The notes beneath the pieces are model-generated. The model worked only from the letters and a program-made list of their open reading frames with translations. It was not told the origin of the DNA and did not search any database. From Castanea sativa (Eukaryota; Streptophyta; Magnoliopsida; Fagales; Fagaceae), in NCBI RefSeq assembly GCF_040712315.1, contig NC_134013.1:91642001-91706000 (forward strand): a stretch of 64,000 nt of DNA, read 5' to 3'. Both the position numbers and the translations under genes were made by a program. Shown here in pieces: positions 10,657 to 22,832 of this stretch. Within the stretch, counting starts at the first letter, position 1, and each line of letters begins with the position of its first letter.

Positions 10657-12580
10657 CTCACTGAAGTTGGAAAACTCCCACTGTACTCAAAGGCCTCATT
10701 GCAGTAAGGATGGCTTGAGTTCCCTTTACTTACATCCTCATAACTGGCTGAAGCGGATGTAGATTCAGCATTGGGGTTCAACCAACCATTTGCATTACGC
10801 TCTCAATCTCCTTCACCACATCACCCATTGTCGACCTGTTGCCTCCTGATTCTTCAACACACCTCATTGCCAAGTCCACAAACTTCTCCAGACCTTTCAG
10901 TGATGTTTGCAAACCAATGGTAGGGTCTAGAATTTCTTGAAGGTTGTATAGATCTTTTGTTCTATCAATTGCAGTTTGTACCACTCTTACAATATATTTA
11001 CCCCTTTCAATTGGAATTCTTGCAGTTATCAGCTCCAGCATTAGCACTCCAAAGCTATATACATCACTCTTTTCAGTCAATTGTTGAGTCATGTAATACT
11101 CAAGATCCATGTACCCCTACACCATTATAGAGATCATGTCACAGTGTTAGAGGTTTTTTTATATAAATAATAATTTTTATTGAGCTAAAATTAAACAAAA
11201 TAATAATAATAATCAGCCACGTATACTTGATGTATACAACTACGGACCAATAAAATCAAACACACAAATTACAAATATTAATAAAATCATAAACCCCTAA
11301 CATAGTGAATGTCGTCATACAACTGACATTCAATTCAACAAAAGGATCAGGTACCCTGACAATGGGACAATTTTGTGTAAAAGTCTTGATCTGATTCTTC
11401 CATTACTAAATGTAGCCAGATTATTATAAGCTCCTGATGCTTATTTTCTTTCACTAAAAAAGTTTTGCAAAAGGATTTTCCACTGACCATTGTGCCTTTA
11501 ACTTGAGTGCTGACATGGCCTTTCTCTCCTTCACCCATAGGCTTAGACAATCCAAAATTAGAAACTTTTGCATTTAAGTGTTCATCCAGGAGAATGTTGG
11601 TTGACGTAATGTCCCGGTGTATAATAGGCGGGTTAGCAAGTTCATGAAGATTGGCCAGGCCTCTAGCTACTCCAAGTGCTATTTTCAGTCTCCTCATCCA
11701 ATCCAACCTGAATCCTGACTTCCCTGCATAAAGAACAGCTATCTCATTAAATGTTAATGAAAAATTGTCAGCATTATCTACATGATAATTTACATTTCCT
11801 AAAAAGAAGCTATCAGAGTTATGACATATTGTGTTTTCCTCTAATATTGTCTCTGGAGGAAGGCACACTGTTGAAGTATAAAAAAACTTCTAAAAGCCAT
11901 TTTAATAGTGGTTGAAGTGCCTGAAAGGTTATCCTTTAAACATCCATTAGGAACATACTCATATACAAGCATTTGTTCACCTTGATCGAAACAAAAACCA
12001 ACAAGGCTAACAAGATTCTTGTGATGAACCCTTGACAGAAGTTCAATCTCAGTGTTGAACTCAAGGTCACCCTGCATTGATTCTTTCTGAGCCCGTTTGA
12101 TGGCAATCAGTTGACCAGTGGGAAGAGTCCCCAAATAAACCTGTAGTAATGTTGACAGATTAGACATTTGGTAACACAATTTATCGATAAGAATAGTTCA
12201 GAACTACATTGAGAAACTTAAGGAGTTGTCATTAACCCAAAAAAAAAAAAATATATATATATATATATATGGGGATAAAAAGGAAAAGATTTTGTAAAGG
12301 AAATTAAACATTTGAAGTGGCATAAGAACAGAACAAATTGCATTAAGTGAAAAACATTTCTTGTTATAAAATTTAAAAATTCTTATATATTCTTGGAACT
12401 TTCGTGAACAACCAATATTCTAGAGAGAGTATTCATATTTAAACCTTTCCATAACCCCCAGATCCAATAGAATTTTCTTCAGAAAACTTGTTGGTGTACT
12501 TCTTAAGCTCTTCAAAAGGAAACATCTTGCTCCTTTCAACTGAGGAACGCCACCACTGCCATTATTTGGATCCCAACGTG
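10657..12580 (-). pseudogene. Gene 1 kinase exons, catalytically degenerate
   Basis: The glycine-loop exon (12445-12580) has lost 1 bp near 12515-12523, shifting the frame before the loop, and its acceptor AG is TG. Exon 11921-12140 keeps the ATP lysine (LIAIKRAQ) and the helix-C glutamate. Exon 11488-11723 reads HRDITSTN where gene 2 has HRDIKSTN, and KVSNFGLS where gene 2 has KVADFGLS, so the catalytic-loop Lys and the DFG Asp are both lost. The last exon starts GYMDLEYYM instead of GYLDPEYYM. A 1-bp deletion puts a stop (TGA, 10778-10780) just after the kinase fold. A short deletion removes the family's usual C-terminus. Confidence 0.9.
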
Positions 12581-12635
12581 CACAATTTTGTATTAATAAC
12601 TCTGAAGTACAAAATTTATGTCATAGTTATCTTAC

Positions 12636-14081
12636 CAAAAGGGTGTAATTGATCAGAAGCACTTTTTGCTCTTCTTTTTTTGTGGAATGCATAAAACCCT
12701 GCTAAGAGTAATAGAAGCAGTAGAATAGTGCCACCAATTGCTGCTCCAATAATAACGCCTATGCTTGACTGCTTTTTTGACTTTGTGTATTCCTCTAAAT
12801 GATGCACATGTGAGAGAGAGAGAGAGAGAGAGAGAGTCAGAAAGGTCATAATAAGATGAAGCTAACATTGTATCAATTTCTTTTTAAGAGATGCATCACA
12901 ATAAGAAAAGGCAAATATTGCAAGTATTACTTTTTAATATAGAATGCAAATTGGAATTTACCTGAAAAGGATCCATATGGCATAGCCTTAAAATAGAAGG
13001 GTCCAAATTTATTTGGAGGCTTAAATGTCTGGTTGCTAAGCACAAACCCAATGTTAGATATTCCTGTTCGACTGAAACGATCTTGACCAAATGGGAAGAC
13101 TTGTATGCTCATTTCAAGGTTTTCAAATGAGTCTTTGAAGAGGTTACTTATGGAAACTAAATCCACAGGCAGTTTGTGGGACTGCGCAAATTCCATTAGA
13201 GAACTCTGAATATCTATGTAGTAACTTAGGTTTCCCAAATCTGAGAAGGAAGGTGCTTGAAAAAATAGAGTTCCCTTGTATGGATATGCACATTTACAAT
13301 TAGGGCTAGAATTCTGACCCAAATTGCAGTTTATAGGCTGACAGTTATTTGGTGGAGTTGAGAATGTACTAGTGTTTTTTGATTGGGGAACCATGCAGTA
13401 ACTCTCGAATTTATTCTCACAAAATGGGATATCCACAAGTCTGTAGAAAAATTATGGATAATTAGTCCAATGATGTGAGAAACTCCTAAAAAAAACCAAA
13501 AGATAGTGTACATATCATGGATATTTGACTCCAACAAACCAAAAGTCCTATGATGTAATTGAATTGCCCAATTCTCTTCATGAAGGAGAACCTAGGTTTG
13601 GAACCTCTACCCCCCCCCCCCCCCAATTGTCAACAAAAAAAAAATCCAACAAGAAAAAAAAATTATTCTTTTAACAGTGCAATTAAAATAAAACAACCAA
13701 AATAACTAAATATGGCTTACATCAATTTCTTTTCATAGCCTTTAGCTCTTGTTATGAAGCTTTCAATTGAATTGTTCTGCAGATCAATAAGTTGCAGTTG
13801 GTTGCTATAGGTGGTGCCAACATCTAAGGTGCCATTGAGCCGGTTGTTCCTAATACCCTATCCCCACATGTCAAAACATTCATGTCATTGTGTGTAAAAA
13901 TAGACTTCATTGTTTTCAAATCTAACAAAATTACATGATTTTTCATTTGGATTTTCTTAACATCCATTATGTTGAAAATGGTGCTACTTGAAATTGAATT
14001 GATACTCACACAGTCTGTAAATTGGTAAGGCTGAATAAGTTAGCAGGAACTTCTCCTTGACAATGTGTGTTTTCCATCATT
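12636..14081 (-). pseudogene. Gene 1 juxtamembrane ectodomain and transmembrane exons
   Basis: Exon 14010-14081 encodes an LRR (ENTHCQGEVPANLFSL). Exon 13721-13857 is 137 nt against 138 in gene 2, a frameshift at its 5' end. Exon 12962-13440 holds the Cys-rich block NCQPINC...NCKCAYPY (C-x4-C-x9-C-x-C), then SNQTFKPPNKFGPFYF, typical of the family. Exon 12636-12794 encodes the single transmembrane helix (IGVIIGAAIGG, then ILLLLLLAGFYAFH) and a basic stop-transfer stretch KKRRAKSA. Confidence 0.85.
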
Positions 14082-14864
14082 CTGCAAACAAAAGATAAAG
14101 GTTGAATATTGATACCAAGTACTTAAAACCTTTTTCTACGCATGAAAATTTTCTTGAATACATTCACACACACACACACAAAAACACACAGAAGCACCAC
14201 TGGTTTCACATGCAAGGGCCCAAGCAAGACCATGGTCTGTCTTGCTGACAACATTAACTTAAAAAGAAAAGACCAGAATAGGGATCCACTTAGTGCCCGT
14301 AACGGGGGTGGATTATGAAGGACCAAAGGAAGAAGCGATTTTGGAGTCACACATCTCCTAGAGAAGAAGCACTTGGGGATGTGCTTATAAGGGGTAATCT
14401 CCCTTTCATGTGTAAAGGTCTTTTCTCCCACTATTGTATGCTATGGGAGGGGGGAGAACAAAACCGTGACAATCTGAGAACCAAAGCAAACAATGTTTAC
14501 ATAGTTGGAGTGGGGTCATTACACTTGCTCTTATTTTTTCATTTTCTTTTTTTCTTTTTTGATAGGTGACCAACTTGGTCTAAATTACAAAGAGATGCAA
14601 CATGGCAATCTAAACGACACTAGAAAGATGTGAAAGATTTTTTTTTAACTTAATTATTTATTTAAGGGGAGGATAGTGAGCATATGTTCATATTACCAGA
14701 ATATATGTTATTTATGGTGAAGGTTTTAATAGAAATCCAGTTGTATATATCAGTTCAAGGATTTATTGGCTGGTATGACTCTAGAGGTTGTTAAGCAGAG
14801 TTTATAGTTAAATGGATGAAGTGAAAGCCAGTAGCATTTTCTGGAATGTTTCATTATCAACACA

Positions 14865-17800
14865 TCTATATCTATATATTACTAAAAGTTGAAGCGTAGC
14901 ATTTAATGTTACTACTATCACATTGAGCCATGTCAGCAGCCATGTCATTTCCATCATCTTTTTTTGTATTTTTCCTACAAATTAAAAAAGTTTTTACACC
15001 TTTTAAAATACTAATAATCTCCACCATAAATTTAAAATAGTTTTGATACATTTTAAAATACTAATAATCTCCACCATAAAGAGCCATTTCCACCATAAAA
15101 GCCCACTTCTTATACATTTAATTCCACCATAAAGCCCAAACCTAAAGCCTTTTCAACTTAGACCCTTTGTGAGAACTTTTTGAAACACGGTTACAAAATT
15201 TTTCATGCAAAACCCTTTCCTTCCCCTTCCCCACGTTTTCTTTCTCCATGATTTTTTTCCTCCCCACGTTTTCATTCTAAGGTTTCACATTTACTACACG
15301 GTTTCAGATTCCTTCCCCTTCCCCACGTTTATGTTAAACCACTTCTTTCTTCTCTCTGTATGTTATTCTCCCTCTCTCCACTGCTCTCTTCACTCTATTT
15401 CCTAAGACAACTTTGAGACAATTTTTCCATACAAGTTATTTCAAGCAAAGCCCCAAAAGCTAGAATGTTGTCAAGCTAGCACCCACCTTCAACAGCATCC
15501 CACCACCGTAACACCGCCGGCACCACATCGATAAAGGTATTTTCTTATATACACAAATTTTGGCAATTATTATGATTTAAGTTTCATTGTTATGGACTAC
15601 TTAGTTTTGATTTACGTAGCAGGCCTAGATTTGGTTTTGATTAAGGTTTAAAATTTAGAATTGGTTTGAGAGAGTTAGAGAGATGAGAAAGAGAAGGGCA
15701 CCATTGGAGGGCCTTGAACACCAAAGAATGAAACGTAGGCAGTTTTTATTGGTCTCGCTCAACCCATGCCAAAAAACCCACACAGTTAGCCCCTCTTATT
15801 TCAATCAATTTGCTTTCCTCATCCTTTACGTTTGCAATTATGTTCTTGTCACTTTTTAAATTTTATTTTCATATGCTAGAAATTTACATGTTTCTTTAAT
15901 ATATTTTTTGAATAACTTTTTGCTATTCAAATTTATTCTTCTCCAATCTATTAGAGTCTTTTTATTTGGACAAGTTCAGACACTAAAAAGAATCTTTTCT
16001 CTTTTGGCGAGTTTAGATGTAGCCTCTGCCTCTCCATAGCAATCTCTCTCCCTCATTTTTGGGGTTTCTTATTAATGTGTGTTTCATCTATGTATTTTGT
16101 TATTGTTGATGAGATTTGAAAATATTCTTTTTGTTTATCTATTAAAGAATACAACTTTGTGTTTATTTAAATTATAAACTGTTGCTACTTATTGGGTTGT
16201 GTTCAATGCATTTTGTGATTTGCCATTTAATCGTAGGCCTAAGGTGAATAGAGGTAATCTAAGATAAACAAGTTTCTTCCTTTCTTCTTTTTTTGGGAAT
16301 TTAATTTGTTTTAAGATGAAGGCATATATAGATATATATATTAAAGTTATAATTTGGCAAAGGCATCCAAAAAATTTACAAAATAATTTATTAGATATAG
16401 GCAGCCAATTGCTTGAATTAAGAGAGGCTACAATTTCAATGAATTTGTTCTAAAATGTCAATCTCCTCCTATTCCTATGACACGTATTTTGGTAGTAAAC
16501 TTGAGATTGTTTGGCTTGACAATTAGAACATTAACAAATATGCTCTTTGTTCTTTATGAGATATATACATGTTGATTGTGATATTTATGTAGATGTGTAC
16601 TTATGCATGTCTATGTGCTTTTGCTTTTGGAAAATTGTACATTTTTGAGGTTCTTGAGTAAGGATCTATTGGTTTTTTGTTTTTGTTTTTGTTTTTTTTT
16701 TTTTTTTGTTATGTGTATATGTGTGTTTTGATGTGTTAAGCATTCCAATTTTCGGTACTATTCAGTTTATAGAGGTAGATGTTAAATTGTGTTTATGTTT
16801 TAGCAATCTAACATTGATCATCTTGAATGTCATTTTATTTTATATAAAAATTGAATTACCACAAAAGCGATAAATGTATTAGACAAAAAATAAAATATAG
16901 AGGCCATCTATCTATTCATTGCATGTACTTGCTATATTTATTTTTTCATGTTTGTGGTTGTACATGATGAAGATAGGGTTACATACTATTTTTGCTTTAT
17001 TGATTTTTTTTTTTTTTTTGTAATAAGCATAATTTAATTGCTGTATTTGAATTTTTTTTTTCTCCTTTGTTTTTATTAATTTTTATTTATATGTTGTTTT
17101 TAATTAGCACCAAAAGAATGTACTACTATGTATGTACTTTACCAAAAGGTATAATTTGGTTTAATGAAAGAATTTTGATATATTGTGAGCAAGTTATTGG
17201 GGGTTTAATACATAAATTTTGAAGTTAGAATTGTGTGTTGAATTTGGCAAATTCACGGTAATGAAATAGTGTGAAAATTTTAGAAACTTCTCTGTGCAGG
17301 TTTAAGGCCTTGAACATCTAGGTAGTCTCTTTGCATGTTTTTGTTTCAATTCTTTTCCTTCCTCTAATATAGTTTTGTTGTTTAATTTGTCAGTTGAAAT
17401 TGAAAAAAAAAATTCCTTATTCTAGATGAAATTGTTTATGAGTTTGTATTTTGTGACTGTGTTTAGTCTTTTTATGTGGGGACAATTTTGGGTTTTTTAA
17501 TTTGAATGATGTAGGGCCCTAAGTTGCCAATGGTTTCTACAATTTTGATGAGCACCTTTTGGGAATTTAGGCTTTTACTTTGGTTAAATTTTTTTTTTTC
17601 ATTTTTAATTTGAATTTTCATAATTCTTAACTAATAGCATCATTGAATTTTGTGCATACATGTTCTCCTATTTGAAAATGTAAAACACCCTATCTTTATC
17701 TTGCGTTTTTCAGTTCATAGCCTATCATTAATATTGGGCTAGAATTTGTTGGTTTAGGCTTGGTTACATTTACATTTGTTAATCTTTTTCTCATGAGATG

Positions 17801-18712
17801 ATAGGATACATTTGTTAATATTTAAGCATGCATTGGAGGTTGTGTTCTATATAATTGCATGTTTTTAGTACATGATTTTTGTTCATATTCATTGCAGCAT
17901 AATAGTCTCCTACTTTTTCCCCTCTCCAATCTATAGTTCCTTGAGTTATTGTTCTTTTTGGTGAATAATTATCTTTGATATTGTTAGATCCTTCACATGT
18001 GGTCTTCTAGGGTAAATATGAAGGTGAATTTTAATGATTCAAACAAATTTATTGACTTAACTATTCAATTATATAAGTTAGATTTTATTTCTTTTTGTTG
18101 TCTTATGCTTCTTCTTCTTCTCTCTCTCTCTCTATTTTTTTTTTAAAGAAAGTAAATACGTGTGTAGGGTGTTATACCATTGTTTAAAAAATTTTCTTTG
18201 GAGTAGCTTTGTGAATTCCGAAGGAGGAAGGTCGTGGATACTTTGCTAATGCTTGCTATACATAGTGCTGAACTTGGACATTGATGCTGAAATATATCCA
18301 AGGAACTTCATCTTTGAGACTAATCAAGTTTTTATATCTCTCCTCTTTCGGATAATGATTCAAAGTAATTTTTTATTAAAGTAACTACAAGTAATTGTGA
18401 TTTTAATGCAAAGTCCACTTGACACTTTTCTTAGTGTTCTTTGATTCAACGTTTCTGTGCTGCTCACAATTTGGATATTATCGAATCAATGATTCCCTTA
18501 TTTTGGGTTGGTACTATTTTTAGTTTAGAAAGAAAAGAAAATTTTTTATGGGTTTTTATTTGTACAATTAGTATTTTATTTTATATTTTATTTATAGTTT
18601 TCAATGCAACTAATATTAATTCAATATACATACATGAAGGTGGAAATGACAGTGCTTGGTGATCTTTTTTTTCTTTTTCTTTTTTCCGTGCATCGCATGA
18701 GTTAGCGACTAG
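14865..18712 (+). mobile_element. Non-autonomous Helitron in a gene 1 intron
   Basis: The 5' end is TCTATATATTACTAAAAG at 14871 (or at 14865, where a preceding TCTATA repeat makes the end ambiguous). This is close to the TC...TACTAAAAGTTGAAGC start of many plant Helitrons. The 3' end is a short hairpin (ccgtgc-atc-gcatgag), then ttagcgaCTAG ending at 18712, followed by T. There are no TIRs and no target duplication, as expected. No Rep/helicase is encoded. The interior is T-rich with a GC-richer block at 15180-15540 that could be a captured leader and exon edge; I could not identify a donor gene. Confidence 0.7.
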
Positions 18713-18717
18713 TAATA

Positions 18718-19262
18718 TGTAATACCCTAGATTAAGCGGTAGATTGGTTAAGTATGTTTTGCATGAGTGTTTGTTGAGTCCCACATTAGGTGTTTACTAG
18801 GTCAAATTGGGCTATATAAACTGTTGAATATTGCCTCAAATTCCTAATTATTTTTGGTTTGGGTTTCCTTGGCGTAGAAGGAAAGGTTTTTCCTTGGTGT
18901 GAAAGACAAGGATTCTCCGTGTCATAGAAGGAAAAATATTCATTATTGAAGAAGTAATGGGTATTACTTTTCCATTAAGGAATATAATTGAAGCTTTATA
19001 AATAGGCATTGTTGTAAAGGGTTTTTTGACTTTTGCCCAAGGTTCTTCCTTGTGGGGAGAGGTGAAAAACTCCTAGAAGAACATGTTGAATTCATAAATA
19101 ACCATTGTAATCCATATCATTGATAGTGGATATTTTTGTTGGTGTTGCCATTGGAGGTAGAACCACATTATATATTGGTGTCTCTTGTGAATGTTTTATT
19201 TTCTTGTGAATGTTTTATTTTCTTGTTCATGTGAATACGCTTCTGCTAGTCCCAAATCACAA
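18718..19262 (+). repeat. Probable LTR or LTR remnant in the same intron
   Basis: It starts TGTAATACCCTAGATT. It carries a gagTCCCACATtagg block and a TATA-like ctatataaa at 18811-18820, a common arrangement in plant LTRs. The start resembles the fragment at 43590 (TGTGATACTCCAAATT with TCCCACATcagg). It begins only 5 bp after the Helitron end. The right boundary near 'aaatcaca' is uncertain and no clean duplication was read. A 22-bp phrase 'ttttattttcttgtgaatg' is tandemly duplicated near 19193-19225. Confidence 0.5.
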
Positions 19263-20021
19263 TAATTAATGTTAGAGCTTCTGTAGTTGCACAACATAAA
19301 CAACTAAGAGGAGCCTCAATTGTGATAGACTGGTCCTTTTAGGGTATAGCATAGACGCGACTAATGTTTTCTTTGGGTACTTACATACTTAAGTCCAAAA
19401 AAAATCCATGCATTGTGCTGATGAAAATAGTAGTGGGTATTGTTGAGAGGGCATTGAATGAGATATGATATATCAAATATCTACAAATCTGCCAGAAATT
19501 AGAAATAGCTACAGGCTACAAATGAGGACTAAGTAGACCAAGTTGTGTGAGTTCATTCAGATGTGCAGAAAATACCAACAACTGCATATTAGAAGCCAAT
19601 CACTCTTAAGGAGCTACAGCATAGGCGCATAGCAAGGTCAAAATTGTGAGAAAAGACTAAATAAGCTATCAATGTGTTGATGATAGAGAAAGGGGGTAGG
19701 GATATGGAGAAGGGAAAATGAAACTTACAATGTCGTCAAAGACTCTAAGAATGAAATCCATGGAGAATACACTTACAATCTCAACAAAAAAAACATATTG
19801 ATAGCAGTAATATTAAATAAATTTAACCTAAAAATAAAGATGGGAAATAGTATCCACTTGGAGTTCAAAAAAAAGGATAAATACATCAACAACGACATAG
19901 GCCTTAGTCCCAAAAAATAGGATAACTAATTGATCATAAATTATAATGGTCTGATACTACTCACTTACCCCTGCAACACAAATGAAATTCATAGTCTTTT
20001 AGTAATATTATTGCAACTTAC

Positions 20022-21789
20022 ACATAGTGGAGATTGTTCATGCCAGTAAGGTTAGGTATAGGACCAGTCAGCTTATTGTTGGACAAGTACCTGAACAAAG
20101 AGCACCAATAGCTCTATTTGTAAAGTGAAATTTCCCGCAAAAGATTATTTAAAAAAAAATCATTATAAGTGCTGTATTTGATATGTCTATCATCTTTACT
20201 TATAGCTCGCCAACATTTACAAGATTATTGAGGTTTGAAGGTACGGGCCCACCTAATGAATTCCTATCAAAGCGTCTGTAGCCAAAACAAGATACTCAGT
20301 ACAATAGCTCGAAAGAGGTTCACAGCTCCAACAATCTTAGACTGATTCACTTTAGCATGTGAATAGAGGGTTGCAAGGGTTGCAGGAATGTGTCACAGTT
20401 CCAAGGGTTGCAGGAATGTTGCCAGTGAGAAAATTGCTGCTAAGAAGCCTGTAGTGGGGGTGGGGGTAGAAAATAACTGCTAAATTAACAGTGTTTTGCT
20501 ATACAATTGAGAATATCAAAGTGAACTTCTTAGCTTCTATATCAAAGACGTTTGAGTTCATATTTGGCACTAGAGGTGGAGACTCTGAAAATGAAAACAA
20601 TGTTGTGTGTGTAACCAAATAAAAGGGGTTTGTGAAAAATAGAAAAGAGAATCACACAGGAATACAAAGATTTACATGGTTTGCCTTAACTAGCATATCA
20701 AGACCAGGTGTATTGCCATCAGAGACTGGTAGAGGTCCATCAAGCTGGTTTTCAGCTAGGTCTAGCCAATAAAGGTTGGAAAGACGACCAATAGAAGTAG
20801 GAATACGTCCACGGAAGCTATTATTATTCAGAGATCTGCATTGATAGAGAATGAAAAGTTCCTGAAAATTCAGTGTCCATTGGCTCAAAAATGAAACTGT
20901 AATAGATATAGCTTCATACGGGAGATTTACAAGATGCAAAAATAGATCCTTCATCCAAAACAGTGTGCAAAATGGATGATGACTTGAGAGACACAAGTAA
21001 TTGCAGACATGCATTAAAAATTAAAACAATAGTAGAAAACCAAGTCAAAGCCTTACAGAATAGTTAGCCGCTGTAGATTTCCTATTGTGTCTGGAATAGA
21101 GCCAGAGAAACTGCAACCGATCAGGTTTCTGGTGTGCAAGCAAAAAGCAACAGCTTAACAGCAAGGATCTAAAACACAAGTTTAGTATGAGCTAATCCTC
21201 TGACAGCAATTGATATTTCCTTACAGGTTTATTAGGTTCATTAAATTCCCAATTGAACTTGGAAGTTGTCCTGTTATGTTCTTGTTGTAAGAGAGATCCC
21301 TGTGTGAAAAAAAAAAAAAAAAAACTGATAATTAGGAATGAACTTGCAGATGACTGACTGAAGAAGCAACTAGTGAATACTGCATCATATAATGGAGTAA
21401 TTGATTTCATCTATTTGTGAAATAAAACCAAAAATAAAATTTCGTAGTCACTATATTTATGATAATAATCCCTTGAAATAGTTGATTTATGGGATGCATG
21501 TCTCAAAGATAAAGGGCTCCCAGGCATGAGGTATGAGCTGCCTCAGATGTTGTTGAGCATTGAATCTTTAGACATCTGAGTACTGAAAGCCTATGAAAAC
21601 AGATGGTAGCCAAGTTTTTCCTCAACACAATAGTTAAATTGGATTACCATAAAAACAGAAGCAGCCAAGTGCAAATAAAAGCAAATAAATGACCTACAAA
21701 GTCTGCAACTCAGACAACTGGCTGATCTCACTAGATAGTGTCCCCATCAAATTCATGCTTGTCAATATTCTGGAATAAAGAACAGTCAA

Positions 21790-21829
<40 letters not shown>

Positions 21830-21992
21830 GGACAGAAATAAAAACCTTAAAAAATCATTATAGGGTGAAATTACAAGGAGGTCACACGCAAATTGTTGCA
21901 CCTAATCCCTTCCCAATTGTCACAAGGATCAGCACTACCCTTCCAATTTGGTGTGTTCTTCAACTCATCCTGGACAGACAGTAGACCATTAA
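20022..21992 (-). pseudogene. Gene 1 ectodomain exons: LRRNT and LRRs, with one exon lost
   Basis: Exon 21875-21992 is an intact LRR N-terminal cap (SADPCDNWEGIRC). The 72-75 nt exons each encode about one LRR: IGCSFSGSIPDTIGNL at 21057-21128, NITGQLPSSIGNL at 21225-21299. Exon 20676-20835 encodes NNNSFRGRIPTSIGRLSNLY and is 2 nt shorter than in gene 2. The next LRR exon (75 nt in gene 2, 44549-44623) is deleted. The following one keeps SSNFLTGNIPATLG and then fails: the phrase 'aagggttgcaggaatgt' is duplicated inside it and its donor is gone. Exon 20204-20275 keeps an LRR but its donor reads AT. Exon 20022-20090 is intact. Confidence 0.85.
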
Positions 21993-22467
21993 CTGCAGCA
22001 AAAATTATAAAGCAGTATTAATAATTGAATCACCAAAAATGGTGGTGGAATAGAAACAATATGAATAGTCAAATAAAACTATACAAGGATTATATGATGA
22101 TAAGTTACACATGTAATTATGGGAGAAGGAAGTGCCATTTGAGGTGGAGTTCATTAGCAAGCATTATATTTGAATATGTACTAAACTGAGAGGAGGATTA
22201 GGACTAGCCTTATTCCATTTTAGGCAAGCAATTTTCAGGACATGGTCGCAATCTACTGTTATTTCAGCAACCCAAAGCACAAAAATAAAGCCCCATCCAA
22301 GAGATGATTTTCTTGTTCCATTATATCATGGGGATGTAACTTGAATCAAACTATACAACACTATCAATCTTAACTTATGAGTGCTACTAGATAAATGTGC
22401 ACTGTGCCTGTAGAAGAGGGAGTGTGTCAATCTATTGTCATATGCAGATAATGGAACAAAGGGTAAC

Positions 22468-22832
22468 TGACGTAGGACAACCACAATAGTATAATAGAGA
22501 AGAAAAATGATAGAGTAAACCCTAGGAGTCAGCACCTAAGGGCTGCTTGGAATCAGCACCAAGCAAACTGGAGTCAGCACCAGTGTAAAAGAAAACAAAC
22601 GTTTTTTTATATTTCTCAAAAGCTGTGTTACAATAATCAAAAAGTGTTTAAATAGCTACATTACAAAACCCTAACAACACAAAACCCTAATTATTAAATG
22701 TTCGGGCTTGCTTAATCTCAAGCCCAATAACTAATAGGCTCCATCCATAAGGCCACAGGTTGGGCCGTCTTCTTTTTGTTCTTCCTCTCATACGTGTGTA
22801 TAATTGGGGGCCTATATCTCGTGTCCGCACCA
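22468..22832 (-). repeat. 3' LTR of the gypsy element (365 bp)
   Basis: It runs TGACGTAGGACAACC to GTGTCCGCACCA on the plus strand. It differs from the 5' LTR by six substitutions and a 16-bp indel around 22665 (attacaaaaccctaac present here only). On the minus strand it is preceded by a G-rich polypurine tract (plus 22833-22841, actcccccc). Confidence 0.95.

Noticed and set aside
12811..12837. (AG)n run as a splice-regulatory element
   Set aside because: Simple repeat of the kind seen repeatedly in this window; no supporting evidence.
20202..20203. AT at a gene 1 intron start as a U12-type AT-AC intron
   Set aside because: The paralogous intron is GT-AG and the U12 donor consensus (ATATCC) is absent; a GT to AT mutation fits better.
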